Of a DNA stretch of 64,000 nt, positions 7,799 to 16,704 are shown piece after piece (the stretch's first letter is position 1; each line of letters begins with the position of its first letter). This DNA comes from Acinetobacter tibetensis (GTDB lineage: Bacteria; Pseudomonadota; Gammaproteobacteria; Pseudomonadales; Moraxellaceae), in NCBI RefSeq assembly GCF_023824315.1, contig NZ_CP098732.1, positions 186,001-250,000 on the forward strand, read 5' to 3'. The position numbers and the translations under genes were made by a program. The notes below the pieces were generated by a model. The model was given only the letters and a program-made list of their open reading frames with translations. It had not been told where the DNA came from and searched no databases.

Positions 7799-9316
7799 AT
7801 GAATACGGTTTCTAAAATCCAAGTTGCCACAGCTAAATTATTGATTAACGGTGAGTTTATCGAGTCTAAAACCCAGCAATGGCAAGACATTGTTAATCCA
7901 GCAACTCAAGAAGTGATTGGTTTAGTCCCTTTTGCAACGCCTGAAGAAGTACAAGCTGCGATTGCTTCGGCAAAAGCGGCATTTGCGAGTTGGCGAGAAA
8001 CCCCGATTCAAGCCCGAATGCGTATTATGCTGAAATTGCAGGAACTCATTCGGGCCAATGCCAAGAAAATTGCACAAGTACTCACTGCGGAACAGGGCAA
8101 AACCTTGGCCGATGCTGAAGGTGATATTCAGCGTGGTTTAGAAGTGGTGGAACATGCCTGTTCAATTGGCACGTTGCAAATGGGCGAATATACCGAAGGG
8201 GTGGCACGTGGCGTAGATACCTATACTTTACAGCAACCTTTGGGTGTCTGTGCGGGCATTACGCCATTTAACTTCCCTGCGATGATTCCTTTGTGGATGT
8301 TCCCCATGGCAATCGTCTGCGGCAATACCTTTGTTTTGAAGCCATCTGAACAAGATCCGCTCTCCACCATGATGTTGGTCGAGTTGGCAATCGAAGCCGG
8401 TATTCCCGCAGGCGTACTGAATGTGGTGCATGGCGGCAAAGATGTGGTCGATGCACTGTGTACGCATCAAGACATTAAAGCCATTTCTTTTGTCGGCTCA
8501 ACTGCTGTCGGTACGCATGTCTACAACTTGGCGGGTCAACATGGCAAGCGCGTGCAATCGATGATGGGCGCGAAAAACCATGTGGTCGTGATGCCTGATG
8601 CCAATAAAGAACAAACCCTAAATGCCATGGTCGGTGCAGCCTTTGGTGCGGCAGGGCAACGTTGCATGGCGCTTTCAGTTGCAGTCATGGTCGGTGACAG
8701 TAAACACTGGATCAATGAATTGGTTGCAAAAGCCAAAACTTTGAGCGTGAATGCGGGACATGAGCCGAATACGGATATTGGTCCAGTGATTTCACCGCGT
8801 GCCAAAGCCCGTGTGATTGATTTAATTAACAGTGGTGTAGAACAAGGCGCTGAATTGTTATTGGATGGTCGTGATATTCAAGTCAAAGGCTATGAAAATG
8901 GCAACTTTGTTGGGGCAACGGTGTTTAGCAATGTCACCACGGCTATGCGTATTTATAAAGAAGAAATTTTTGGCCCTGTACTGACCATTCTCTGTGTGGA
9001 GACTTTGGATGAGGCGATTGAACTGGTCAATGCCAATCCATTTGGGAATGGCGTAGGCTTATTTACTCAAAGTGGTGCAGTGGCACGTAGTTTCCAAAAC
9101 CGTATTGATATTGGTCAAGTGGGCATCAATATTCCAATTCCAGTCCCTGTCCCATTCTTTAGTTTCACAGGTTCGCGTGGCTCAAAGCTCGGTGACTTAG
9201 GCCCTTATGGCAAACAAGCAGTTCAGTTCTATACCCAAACCAAAACCATTACCAGTCGTTGGTTTGAAGACAGTCAAGAGGCAGGGGAAGTCAATACCAC
9301 CATCAGTTTACGCTAA
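7799..9316 (+). CDS. mmsA: Methylmalonate-semialdehyde dehydrogenase (CoA-acylating)
   Basis: A 505-residue aldehyde dehydrogenase of the MmsA class, which converts methylmalonate semialdehyde to propionyl-CoA (and malonate semialdehyde to acetyl-CoA) with NAD and CoA in the cytosol, the last step of valine breakdown here. Diagnostic features are TPFNFPAMIPLWMFP, the NAD-site GSTAVGTHVY, and the catalytic cysteine C289 in AAGQRCMALS; the typical ALDH glutamate is absent at its usual place, as expected for CoA-acylating members. ATG 7799 is chosen because GGAGAGG lies 2-8 bases upstream; ATG 7778 would precede that site. First gene of a six-gene operon; mmsB follows after 11 bases. Confidence 0.95.
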   Translation: MNTVSKIQVATAKLLINGEFIESKTQQWQDIVNPATQEVIGLVPFATPEEVQAAIASAKAAFASWRETPIQARMRIMLKLQELIRANAKKIAQVLTAEQGKTLADAEGDIQRGLEVVEHACSIGTLQMGEYTEGVARGVDTYTLQQPLGVCAGITPFNFPAMIPLWMFPMAIVCGNTFVLKPSEQDPLSTMMLVELAIEAGIPAGVLNVVHGGKDVVDALCTHQDIKAISFVGSTAVGTHVYNLAGQHGKRVQSMMGAKNHVVVMPDANKEQTLNAMVGAAFGAAGQRCMALSVAVMVGDSKHWINELVAKAKTLSVNAGHEPNTDIGPVISPRAKARVIDLINSGVEQGAELLLDGRDIQVKGYENGNFVGATVFSNVTTAMRIYKEEIFGPVLTILCVETLDEAIELVNANPFGNGVGLFTQSGAVARSFQNRIDIGQVGINIPIPVPVPFFSFTGSRGSKLGDLGPYGKQAVQFYTQTKTITSRWFEDSQEAGEVNTTISLR

Positions 9317-9327
9317 GGAGTAGCGAG

Positions 9328-10218
9328 ATGAAGATAGCTTTCATTGGTTTAGGGAATATGGGCGGTTCGATGGCACAGAACCTGCTCAAAGCAGGGCAAA
9401 CAGTGTTGGGCTATGATCTGAGTGAAAAAGCCTTACAACAGTTTGCCGAAAGTGGTGGAATTGTTTGTGACAGTCCGCAAGCTGCGGCTGAGCAGGCAGA
9501 TGTGGTGATTAGTATGTTGCCCGCAGCCAAGCATGTACGTGACGTGTATTTGGGGGAAATGGGGATTCTGGCGGTGATGCGGGCAGGTAGCCTCTGTATT
9601 GACTCGAGTACCATTGACCCGCAAACCATTAAAGATGTTGCTGCTGAGGGCTTGAAGCATCAGGTTCAAGTCTGTGACGCGCCTGTGTCTGGTGGCACCA
9701 TTGGCGCCAAAGCGGGCACCTTGACCTTTATGGTCGGCGCTGATGATGTGACCTATGAGCGCGTGCAGCCGATTTTAAGCTTTATGGGCAAAAACACGGT
9801 GCACTGTGGTGCGGTGGGTGCAGGGCAAATTGCTAAAATTTGCAATAACATGATTCTCGGAATTTCTATGGCGGCCGTGGCAGAAGGCATGGCTTTGGGC
9901 AGTCGATTGGGCATTGATACCCATGCATTGGCAGGCGTGATCAATAGTTCAAGTGGTCGTTGCTGGAGTTCGGAAATCTGTAATCCTTGGCCAGACATTA
10001 GCCCGAATGCACCCGCAGGACGTGGTTATACCGACGGTTTTGCCTCGCAACTCATGTTAAAAGATTTAGGTTTGGCCATCGAAGCGGCAGGCCAAGTCAA
10101 GCAACCTGTATTACTCGGGGGTTTGGCACAGCAGTTGTATCAACAACTGTGTTTGCAAGGCAATGCGCATTTAGATTTTTCTAGCATTATCCAGCAGTAT
10201 TTACCCCGAGAAAATTGA
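9328..10218 (+). CDS. mmsB: 3-hydroxyisobutyrate dehydrogenase
   Basis: A 296-residue beta-hydroxyacid dehydrogenase that oxidises 3-hydroxyisobutyrate to methylmalonate semialdehyde with NAD. The N-terminal Rossmann motif is FIGLGNMGGSMAQNL (residues 4-18). The substrate loop DAPVSGGTIGAKAGTLTFMV and the catalytic lysine K170 in GQIAKICNNM are intact. The ribosome site AAGGAG precedes the ATG by 6-7 bases, and the gene starts 11 bases after mmsA, so the two are translated from one mRNA. The product feeds mmsA directly. Confidence 0.95.
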   Translation: MKIAFIGLGNMGGSMAQNLLKAGQTVLGYDLSEKALQQFAESGGIVCDSPQAAAEQADVVISMLPAAKHVRDVYLGEMGILAVMRAGSLCIDSSTIDPQTIKDVAAEGLKHQVQVCDAPVSGGTIGAKAGTLTFMVGADDVTYERVQPILSFMGKNTVHCGAVGAGQIAKICNNMILGISMAAVAEGMALGSRLGIDTHALAGVINSSSGRCWSSEICNPWPDISPNAPAGRGYTDGFASQLMLKDLGLAIEAAGQVKQPVLLGGLAQQLYQQLCLQGNAHLDFSSIIQQYLPREN

Positions 10219-10233
10219 TTTAAAAGAAATGAA

Positions 10234-10254
10234 AGGGTGCAATGAATGCACCCT
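10234..10254 (+). other. Hairpin between mmsB and acyl-CoA synthetase gene
   Basis: Perfect 8-base arms AGGGTGCA and TGCACCCT with a 5-base loop. No T run follows, so it is more likely an mRNA processing or stability element, or a leaky terminator, than a full stop. Confidence 0.4.
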
Positions 10255-10303
10255 ATAAGAAAACCCTTGTCGTGAATAACAAAAATGTGACTGAGGTGAA
10301 AGG

Positions 10304-11959
10304 ATGGCTTCAAATTATCTACAAGCGCAGCAAAATTTTGATTTGCAACAGGCTGCGCAACGGTTTCTATCAGGTTCAATCGATGCACTGAATGCATGTT
10401 ATGAATGTTGCGATCGACATGCTTTGCCAGGGCGAATTGCCTTGTTTTGGCAGGGTAAAGATGGTCGTAAAGAGCAATATACCTTTCGAGAGTTACAGCA
10501 ACGTGCTAGCCAATTTGCCAACTTTTTAAAGTCACAAGGCGTGTCTAAAGGTGACCGCGTTTCTGGTTTATTGCCGCGGACACCAGAGCTGATTATTACC
10601 ATTTTAGCGGTATGGCGGATTGGCGCAGTCTATCAACCTTTATTTACAGCATTTGGTCCGAAAGCCATTGAGCACCGCTTACAGTTGGCACAAAGCAAAC
10701 TGGTGGTGACCGATGTGGGCAATCGTGAAAAATTGCACGACGTAGAGGGTTGCCCTGCAATTGTGACGGTCACGGGAGCCAAAGGCACAGGGCTGTATCA
10801 AGGGGATTATAGCTTTTGGGCAGAAGTTAATCGTCAGTCTGATCAGTGCGAATTGGAGATGATGAACATCCAAGATCCATTCTTGTTGATGTTTACATCA
10901 GGCACGACAGGCCCTGCTAAACCCTTACAAGTGCCACTCAAAGCGCTGATTGCATTTGGTGGCTATATGCAAGATGCGATTGGTTTAAGAGCTGAAGATT
11001 CGTTTTGGAATATTGCCGATCCGGGGTGGGCGTATGGATTGTATTACGGCATTACTGGCCCGCTCTTATTGGGTCATCCGACCATTTTTTATGAAGGCGC
11101 ATTTACTGCCGACAGTCTATGCCAAATTGTAAATGACTATGGCGTGAATAACTTGGCAGGAGCACCCACAGCCTACCGTATGATGATGGCGGCTGATCCG
11201 CAGCAAATGGCGAAATTACATGGCAAATTCCGTGTGGTCAGCAGTGCAGGTGAGCCATTGAATCCTGAAGTGTTTCGCTGGTTCAAACAAGTATTAGATG
11301 CGCCAATCTATGACCATTATGGCCAAACCGAAGTGGGAATGGTGGTGTGTAACCACCATGCGCTAGAACATGAGGTTCGCGCAGGCTCGGCAGGTTTTGC
11401 CAGTCCCGGCTATCGTGTTGTGGCACTAGATGAACAGGGCAATGAACTGGGTGCAGATACCCCAGGAATTTTAGCTGTAGACATAAGCCAGTCTCCGATG
11501 ATGTGGTTTGGCGGCTATCAAGAAAGCCGTAAATCACCCTTTATTGGACATTATTATTTAACGGGTGATACCGCTGAAATACATGCCGATGGCAGCATGA
11601 GTTTTGTCGGACGCAGTGATGATGTCATTACCACGTCAGGCTATCGTGTGGGGCCATTCGATGTTGAAAGTGCATTGCTAGAGCATGATGCAGTGATTGA
11701 AGCCGCCGTGATTGGTGTGCCTGACCCTGAGCGAACCGAAGTGATTAAAGCTTTTGTGATTTTATCCGGTGAAAGTGCAGCCAGTACTGAACTCGAAAAT
11801 GAACTGAGCCAATTTGTGAAAAAACGCTTATCTGCCCATGCTTATCCGCGTTTGATTGAGTTTGTGACTGAGCTGCCAAAAACACCAAGTGGAAAAATTC
11901 AGCGCTTTTTACTGCGCAATCAGGAAATTGCTAAACAACAAACTGCGGCTACTGTTTAA
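10304..11959 (+). CDS. Short/medium-chain acyl-CoA synthetase (AMP-binding)
   Basis: A 551-residue adenylate-forming enzyme. The P-loop-like A3 motif MFTSGTTGPAKP lies near residues 196-207; the YGQTEVGM motif (A5) and LTGDTAEIHADG (A7) follow, and the C-terminal hinge lysine region TPSGKIQRF near the end is intact. It activates a carboxylate to its CoA thioester with ATP in the cytosol. Position inside the valine operon, between mmsB and acyl-CoA dehydrogenase, suggests isobutyrate or propionate as substrate, but acetate or other short acids are possible. Ribosome site GAGGTG is 5 bases before the ATG. 85 bases separate it from mmsB, with the hairpin at 10234-10254 between them. Confidence 0.88.
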   Translation: MASNYLQAQQNFDLQQAAQRFLSGSIDALNACYECCDRHALPGRIALFWQGKDGRKEQYTFRELQQRASQFANFLKSQGVSKGDRVSGLLPRTPELIITILAVWRIGAVYQPLFTAFGPKAIEHRLQLAQSKLVVTDVGNREKLHDVEGCPAIVTVTGAKGTGLYQGDYSFWAEVNRQSDQCELEMMNIQDPFLLMFTSGTTGPAKPLQVPLKALIAFGGYMQDAIGLRAEDSFWNIADPGWAYGLYYGITGPLLLGHPTIFYEGAFTADSLCQIVNDYGVNNLAGAPTAYRMMMAADPQQMAKLHGKFRVVSSAGEPLNPEVFRWFKQVLDAPIYDHYGQTEVGMVVCNHHALEHEVRAGSAGFASPGYRVVALDEQGNELGADTPGILAVDISQSPMMWFGGYQESRKSPFIGHYYLTGDTAEIHADGSMSFVGRSDDVITTSGYRVGPFDVESALLEHDAVIEAAVIGVPDPERTEVIKAFVILSGESAASTELENELSQFVKKRLSAHAYPRLIEFVTELPKTPSGKIQRFLLRNQEIAKQQTAATV

Positions 11960-11986
11960 ATTGAAAAGATTGTAAGGAAAGGATTT

Positions 11987-13210
11987 ATGCAATTCACTGA
12001 GGAACACGTCCTGAGTCAGGACAAGGCGAAAAGTTTTGCCCAAGAACAGATGAAACCGAATACCAGTGAGTGGGATCGACAAGGTATGTTTTTTGAAGAA
12101 CAAGTCCTGATTCAGGACATGGCAAAAAGTTTTGCTCAAGAACAAATTAAACCCTATGCCAGTGAGTGGGATCGACAGGGGACTTTCCCTGCGCAAGCCT
12201 TACAGCAAATGGGGCAATTGGGTTTTATGGGGATGTTGGTGCCTGAAGAATGGGGTGGTTCGGCAACAGGCAACTTGGCTTATGTACTGGCGCTGGAAGA
12301 AATTGCCGCTGCGGATGGCGCAACATCGGCCATCATGAGTGTGCATAATTCGGTGGGTTGCGTGCCGATTTTGAAATTTGGTACCGAAGAACAAAAGCAG
12401 CAATTTCTGGTGCCTTTAGCCAAAGGGGAAATGATTGGCGCTTTTGCACTGACTGAACCACATACCGGTTCCGATGCTGCAGCCATTAAAACCCGCGCTG
12501 TGAAAGATGGTGACCATTATATTATCAATGGTGCCAAGCAATTTATTACTTCAGGACATAACGCAGGCGTGATTATCGTGTTTGCCGTGACCGATCCGAG
12601 CGCTGGGAAAAAAGGCATGAGTGCCTTTTTAGTCCCGCGTAATACACCTGGCTACGAAGTCATTCGGGTCGAAGAAAAATTGGGTTTACATGCCTCTGAC
12701 ACTTGCCAAATTGCTTTGACCGATGTGCGCGTGCACAAAAGTATGTTGTTGGGTAAAGAAGGCGAAGGTTTAAAAATTGCCTTGTCTAATTTGGAGGGCG
12801 GACGCATTGGCATTGCCGCTCAAGCCGTTGGATTGGCCCGCGCTGCTTTGGAGGAAGCCACCCGTTATGCCAAGGAGCGTGTAGCTTTTGGGAAGCCAAT
12901 TTTTGAGCAGCAAGCAGTTTCATTCCGACTGGCCAGTATGGCAACAGAAATTGCCGCAGCACGTCAGTTGGTACATCAGGCGGCGCGTTTAAAAGAAGCG
13001 GGTCAACCGTGTTTAACCGAAGCGTCGATGGCGAAGCTGTTTGCCTCTGAAATGACCGAGCGGGTCTGTTCAAATGCCTTACAAATCTTTGGGGGTTATG
13101 GCTATCTGAAAGATTTCCCAATTGAGCGAATTTATCGTGATGCTCGGATTTGTCAGATTTACGAAGGCACCAGCGATATTCAACGCTTGGTGATAGCCCG
13201 TAGTTTATAA
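11987..13210 (+). CDS. Acyl-CoA dehydrogenase (isobutyryl-CoA type) with duplicated N-terminus
   Basis: A 407-residue FAD enzyme. Standard motifs are ALTEPHTGSDAAA, QFITSGHNAGV, the arginine/FAD region LQIFGGYGYLKDFPIERIYRD, and the catalytic glutamate E393 in IYEGTSDIQR; by context it oxidises isobutyryl-CoA to methacrylyl-CoA. Residues 3-34 and 35-66 are a tandem repeat (for example DKAKSFAQEQMKP and DMAKSFAQEQIKP), adding exactly 32 residues to the usual length near 375. An internal ATG at 12086, preceded by AAGG, would give a normal-length 374-residue enzyme, so either start may be used. The long start is listed because it carries the family-like MQFTEE beginning and follows AAGGAAAGG. 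Fourth gene of the operon, 27 bases after the synthetase. Confidence 0.92.
   Translation: MQFTEEHVLSQDKAKSFAQEQMKPNTSEWDRQGMFFEEQVLIQDMAKSFAQEQIKPYASEWDRQGTFPAQALQQMGQLGFMGMLVPEEWGGSATGNLAYVLALEEIAAADGATSAIMSVHNSVGCVPILKFGTEEQKQQFLVPLAKGEMIGAFALTEPHTGSDAAAIKTRAVKDGDHYIINGAKQFITSGHNAGVIIVFAVTDPSAGKKGMSAFLVPRNTPGYEVIRVEEKLGLHASDTCQIALTDVRVHKSMLLGKEGEGLKIALSNLEGGRIGIAAQAVGLARAALEEATRYAKERVAFGKPIFEQQAVSFRLASMATEIAAARQLVHQAARLKEAGQPCLTEASMAKLFASEMTERVCSNALQIFGGYGYLKDFPIERIYRDARICQIYEGTSDIQRLVIARSL
11993..12184 (+). repeat. Tandem 96-bp in-frame duplication in the acyl-CoA dehydrogenase gene
   Basis: Copy 1 spans 11993-12088 and copy 2 spans 12089-12184. By eye about 75 of the central 90 bases match, and many differences are synonymous, so the copies have diverged under some constraint rather than being a fresh or assembly duplication. 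Confidence 0.85.
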
Positions 13211-13303
13211 ACCCAATATCGAAAAAACTGACCCTTGCACATGTGAGTGATCACGAGATTTTAACGTTACATGTGTATTGGTCTATAGAGAAAGGATCGC
13301 AAC

Positions 13304-14107
13304 ATGCAGTGGGAAGAAACATTCATTGAAGATTTACAGTGGGACACCATTTTAGTTGAAAAGCGCAAGGGTGTCGGAGTTATTACCTTGAACCGTCCTC
13401 AAGCGTTGAATGCTTTGAACAGTCAACTGATTGCCGAAATTAACCAAGCCTTAGACCAGTTTGAACGCGATGCTGAAATTGGCTGTATGGTGTTGGCGGG
13501 TTCGGAAAAAGCCTTTGCCGCGGGGGCTGATATTAAAGAAATGGCCGAGCTGAATTTCCCGAATATCTATTTTGATGATTTTTTCCATTTGGCAGATCGG
13601 ATTGCGCAGCGTCGTAAACCGTTGATTGCTGCGGTGAGTGGCTATGCACTGGGTGGTGGCTGCGAGTTAGCTTTGATGTGCGATTTTATTTATTGTGCGG
13701 ATAATGCCAAATTTGGTTTGCCTGAAGTAACTCTTGGGGTGATTCCGGGGATTGGCGGAACGCAGCGTTTAACCTTGGCCTTGGGTAAAGCCAAAGCCAT
13801 GGAAATGTGTTTAACCGCACGGCAAATGGGCGCGGTTGAGGCAGAACAAAGTGGTTTAGTGGCGCGCATCCTACCGAAAGAGGAGTTATTGGCCTATACC
13901 TTAGAGGCTGCGGAAAAAATTGCACAGCGATCCCTCACTGCCACCATGATGATTAAAGAAAGCATTAATCGCGCCTTTGAGGTGAGTTTGAGTGAAGGAT
14001 TACGCTTTGAACGTCGTACTTTCCATTCCATTTTTGCAACTGTAGACCAGAAAGAAGGCATGAAAGCCTTTGTGGAAAAGCGACCAGCCGAATTTAAAAA
14101 TCAATAA
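13304..14107 (+). CDS. Enoyl-CoA hydratase (methacrylyl-CoA hydratase role)
   Basis: A 267-residue crotonase. The oxyanion-hole segments FAAGADIKEM (about 66-75) and GYALGGGCELAL (111-122), and the catalytic glutamates in GGGCELA and LPEVTLGVIPG, are intact, so it should hydrate enoyl-CoAs. In this operon the expected substrate is methacrylyl-CoA, giving 3-hydroxyisobutyryl-CoA. The ribosome site AAAGGA precedes ATG 13304. The first ten residues (MQWEETFIED) look like an extra copy of the following LQWDTILVEK, making the N-terminus longer than in usual homologues. 93 bases separate it from the dehydrogenase, enough for a secondary promoter, none of which is clear. Confidence 0.9.
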   Translation: MQWEETFIEDLQWDTILVEKRKGVGVITLNRPQALNALNSQLIAEINQALDQFERDAEIGCMVLAGSEKAFAAGADIKEMAELNFPNIYFDDFFHLADRIAQRRKPLIAAVSGYALGGGCELALMCDFIYCADNAKFGLPEVTLGVIPGIGGTQRLTLALGKAKAMEMCLTARQMGAVEAEQSGLVARILPKEELLAYTLEAAEKIAQRSLTATMMIKESINRAFEVSLSEGLRFERRTFHSIFATVDQKEGMKAFVEKRPAEFKNQ

Positions 14108-14122
14108 ATAAGGAGTCTGCGC

Positions 14123-15181
14123 ATGGAAAATAATTTACAGATTAGTGTCCAAGGGCATTTAGGCGTGATTACGCTAGATCGAGCGAGTCATTTGAATGCA
14201 CTGTCCTTAAGCATGATTCATGGCATTAGCCAGCAGTTAGAACTGTGGCGTGAGGACGATCAGGTTCAAGCCGTCTTGATTAATTCCAATAGCCCGAAAG
14301 CCTTTTGTGCAGGTGGCGATATTCGTTTCCTCTATGACAGCTATCAAAATGGAACCGCCAATTATCAGCGCTATTTTGCAGATGAATATCACATGCTGAA
14401 GAGCCTACGCCAATATGCGAAACCTGTCATGGTGTTTTTAGATGGCTATGTCTTGGGTGGTGGTTTTGGTTTGGCACAAGCTTGCCAGATTATTGTCAGC
14501 AGTGAAAAATCACGTTTTGCCATGCCAGAAACCGCGATTGGCTTTTTCCCAGATGTGGGCGCAACCCATTTCCTGTCTCGTTTAGACGATATTGGCGTGT
14601 ATATGGCGGTGACGGGTGAACAAATCAGCAGTAGCGATGCCTTGCATTTAGATTTAATTGACTATTTGGTACCGAGTGATCACTTGGCGCAGTTGCAAAC
14701 GGAGTTGGCACAGGCACCCCAGTTGAATCAACAGTTAATTGAGCAGATGATCGTGCGTTATTTAAAAGAACCTGTGCCCAGTGAATTAAAACAGTATGAA
14801 GATGCGATTCGACAGCATTTCTCACATACTGAATTGGCTCACATTGAAGAAAGCCTAGCCCATACATTAGAAACTGACTATATGGATTGGGCTGAAAAAA
14901 TCTTGGCAAATTTGCAGCAACGTTCTTTGTTGGCCAAGCAAATCAGTCTAAAGCTACAGCATGTTGGGCGGGGGCTATCTTTAGAGCAATGCATGCAGTT
15001 AGAACGGGATTTACAAGATATCTGGTTTGAGCAGGGTGACATGATTGAAGGCGTACGGGCTTTGTTGATTGATAAGGATAAACAGCCGAAATGGCAAACT
15101 GAAAACCCTAAACTGATGCAGATGTTTGAAGAGCTTTTACCACCTTCACGACAACAGCGTCAGGCGAGTGTGCAAGTGTAA
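14123..15181 (+). CDS. 3-hydroxyisobutyryl-CoA hydrolase (crotonase family)
   Basis: A 352-residue crotonase-fold protein that is longer than enoyl-CoA hydratases, as expected of 3-hydroxyisobutyryl-CoA hydrolase. Motifs: FCAGGDIRFLYD (about 63-74), DGYVLGGGFGLAQAC, and MPETAIGFFPDVGATHFLSR, where the glutamate and aspartate are the catalytic pair of the hydrolase subgroup. It releases 3-hydroxyisobutyrate, the substrate of mmsB, closing the pathway encoded by this operon. It starts 15 bases after the hydratase with ribosome site AAGGAG and is followed by a terminator, so it is the last gene of the unit. Confidence 0.92.
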   Translation: MENNLQISVQGHLGVITLDRASHLNALSLSMIHGISQQLELWREDDQVQAVLINSNSPKAFCAGGDIRFLYDSYQNGTANYQRYFADEYHMLKSLRQYAKPVMVFLDGYVLGGGFGLAQACQIIVSSEKSRFAMPETAIGFFPDVGATHFLSRLDDIGVYMAVTGEQISSSDALHLDLIDYLVPSDHLAQLQTELAQAPQLNQQLIEQMIVRYLKEPVPSELKQYEDAIRQHFSHTELAHIEESLAHTLETDYMDWAEKILANLQQRSLLAKQISLKLQHVGRGLSLEQCMQLERDLQDIWFEQGDMIEGVRALLIDKDKQPKWQTENPKLMQMFEELLPPSRQQRQASVQV

Positions 15182-15202
15182 GTTTGCTTTCAATCCGTAC
15201 AG

Positions 15203-15234
15203 AAAATCCTCCAAAGTATTGGGGGATTTTTTTA
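15203..15234 (+). terminator. Terminator of the mms operon
   Basis: Arms AATCCTCC and GGGGGATT form a hairpin followed by seven T residues. Confidence 0.85.
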
Positions 15235-15315
15235 TAGCTTTTGATCTGAATAAATTGCTTAAATTTTGAATTATTTATTTTAATATTTCATTCTCAGAAA
15301 TTGGATAAATCACGA

Positions 15316-16266
15316 ATGAATGACTTAACAACAAGATTTTTAAATAATTTTACCCAGTGGCATGAAGTAGGACTGACCATCATCAAAGCGACTATAGCAA
15401 TTGGGGTATTATGCTTAGTCGCTTATCTTCTCACCATTGGTTATATCCCTTCCGACATCAGCTTTGGTGATACGCTCATTTTTTTATTGATCTTTGTTGC
15501 TTGTTCAATTGTCTATGCTGGATTAAGCATGGTGCTATTTATCTTTGGCGTTTCTTTAATGCCTGTGGTGTACCTCATTTTTAATACAGTAGATCAGTAT
15601 TTACCTGCTCATATAAGAATTGGAAAAAAGTTGCCTTTCCCAAAGATCAGCATAAGCACTTTAGCAATCTCCATTTATGTTTTATATCTTATTCGTGGTT
15701 TATTGGTGTTGCATTGGAAAATCAGTCTTTATGTAGTGATTACGGCCAGCTTTATCGCCTTATTTTCTTATGCTTTTTATATTAATCGACTTAAGATCAA
15801 AGAATTTAGCAACAAGTTCGAAAACTTAAAAGATATTATTGACGATCCTGAAGCGAGTGAAAATCTTAAAATATTTGCAAAAACTAAATTAAAGAGATTA
15901 GAAATACATATTAAAGACAGTATACAAATTGCGTGTTTTCTTATTCTGATTCCACTTGCACCTATGTTTTTTATTGGGGATATTGGTCAAGTATTTTTAA
16001 ATTATACGATGCAAAAAACAGGTGTTAGTATAGAAAAAACGACACTGTATATTAAAGCACCGTATGCCAATTTAATTGATCGACCTAAAACTACGACTTC
16101 AGCGCTTAGCCAAGACCAAACCTTTATATTTAAGGATGTAAAAGTGTTATTTCAGGGCATTGGTAAAAATACTTTGGTGTCTTACAAAGTGGGAAATATT
16201 GAAAAACAGATTGTTATTCCAAATGAGTACATTATTGTAGAAAAAACTCGGAAAGTGGATGATTAA
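15316..16266 (+). CDS. Membrane protein of unknown function
   Basis: I do not recognise this 316-residue protein. It has three or four hydrophobic segments in the first 150 residues (TIIKATIAIGVLCLVAYLL; LIFLLIFVACSIVYAGL; SLYVVITASFIALFSYAFYI), a charged lysine-rich stretch (about 155-195), another membrane segment (IQIACFLILIPLAPMFFIG), and a C-terminal soluble tail of about 95 residues with beta-strand-like alternation. Base composition is more AT-rich than the flanking catabolic genes. ATG 15316 is taken; a TTG at 15301 is possible. It stands alone between two terminators. Confidence 0.65.
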   Translation: MNDLTTRFLNNFTQWHEVGLTIIKATIAIGVLCLVAYLLTIGYIPSDISFGDTLIFLLIFVACSIVYAGLSMVLFIFGVSLMPVVYLIFNTVDQYLPAHIRIGKKLPFPKISISTLAISIYVLYLIRGLLVLHWKISLYVVITASFIALFSYAFYINRLKIKEFSNKFENLKDIIDDPEASENLKIFAKTKLKRLEIHIKDSIQIACFLILIPLAPMFFIGDIGQVFLNYTMQKTGVSIEKTTLYIKAPYANLIDRPKTTTSALSQDQTFIFKDVKVLFQGIGKNTLVSYKVGNIEKQIVIPNEYIIVEKTRKVDD

Positions 16267-16426
16267 GTTCAAATTTTAAAGTAGCTCTAAGATAGAAATA
16301 TATCGTCGTTCTAAAATATGTCTTCTATTGTTGAGGGGTATAAAAATAGGGGGATAAATACTTACCCTCAGTTATACCTCCAGCTATAGCAAGCTTGCAA
16401 TAGATCAAGTGGATTGTATGAGACGT

Positions 16427-16461
16427 AAAAAAGCTTAAACCCTTTAGATTTAAGCTTTTTT
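16427..16461. terminator. Bidirectional terminator between membrane protein and tRNA-Ser
   Basis: Arms AAAAAAGCTTAAA (16427-16439) and TTTAAGCTTTTTT (16449-16461) form a symmetrical hairpin with A/T tails both ways; it suits the tRNA-Ser transcript on the minus strand and possibly the gene at 15316. Confidence 0.75.
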
Positions 16462-16492
16462 AGACCTTATGGGACTGCATAAGAATTGAATT

Positions 16493-16583
16493 TGGCGGTG
16501 AAAGAGGGATTCGAACCCTCGAAACGCTATAAACGTTTACACACTTTCCAGGCGTGCTCCTTCAGCCACTCGGACACTTCACC
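16493..16583 (-). tRNA. tRNA-Ser (anticodon GGA)
   Basis: 91 nt on the minus strand including encoded CCA, with the long variable arm of serine tRNAs. The anticodon stem CACGC/GTGTG encloses the loop CTGGAAA, anticodon GGA, reading TCC/TCT codons. T-loop GTTCGAATC is present. Confidence 0.95.
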
Positions 16584-16593
16584 ATGGCGGAGG

Positions 16594-16622
16594 ATAATAT
16601 CGAAAAATATAGCCATCGACAA
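16594..16622 (-). promoter_or_regulatory. Sigma-70 promoter of tRNA-Ser
   Basis: On the minus strand TTGTCG (16617-16622) and TATTAT (16594-16599) are 17 bases apart, just upstream of the tRNA, followed by a GC-rich discriminator. Confidence 0.75.
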
Positions 16623-16704
16623 GGTGAAACAATTGAATTCGAGCAAAAGTTTTAGCTCAATGATATGATTTGCAAAAATAGTGTCGATAATTGAAGACAA
16701 GCTT

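Noticed and set aside
10234..10254. Terminator splitting the mms operon
   Set aside because: The hairpin is clear but lacks a T run, and the downstream genes complete the same pathway.
12786..13121. 111-residue minus-strand frame inside the acyl-CoA dehydrogenase gene
   Set aside because: It overlaps a fully supported gene, has no domain and no ribosome site; shadow frame.
16486..16668. Short plus-strand frame over tRNA-Ser
   Set aside because: It is antisense to a well-formed tRNA and its promoter.
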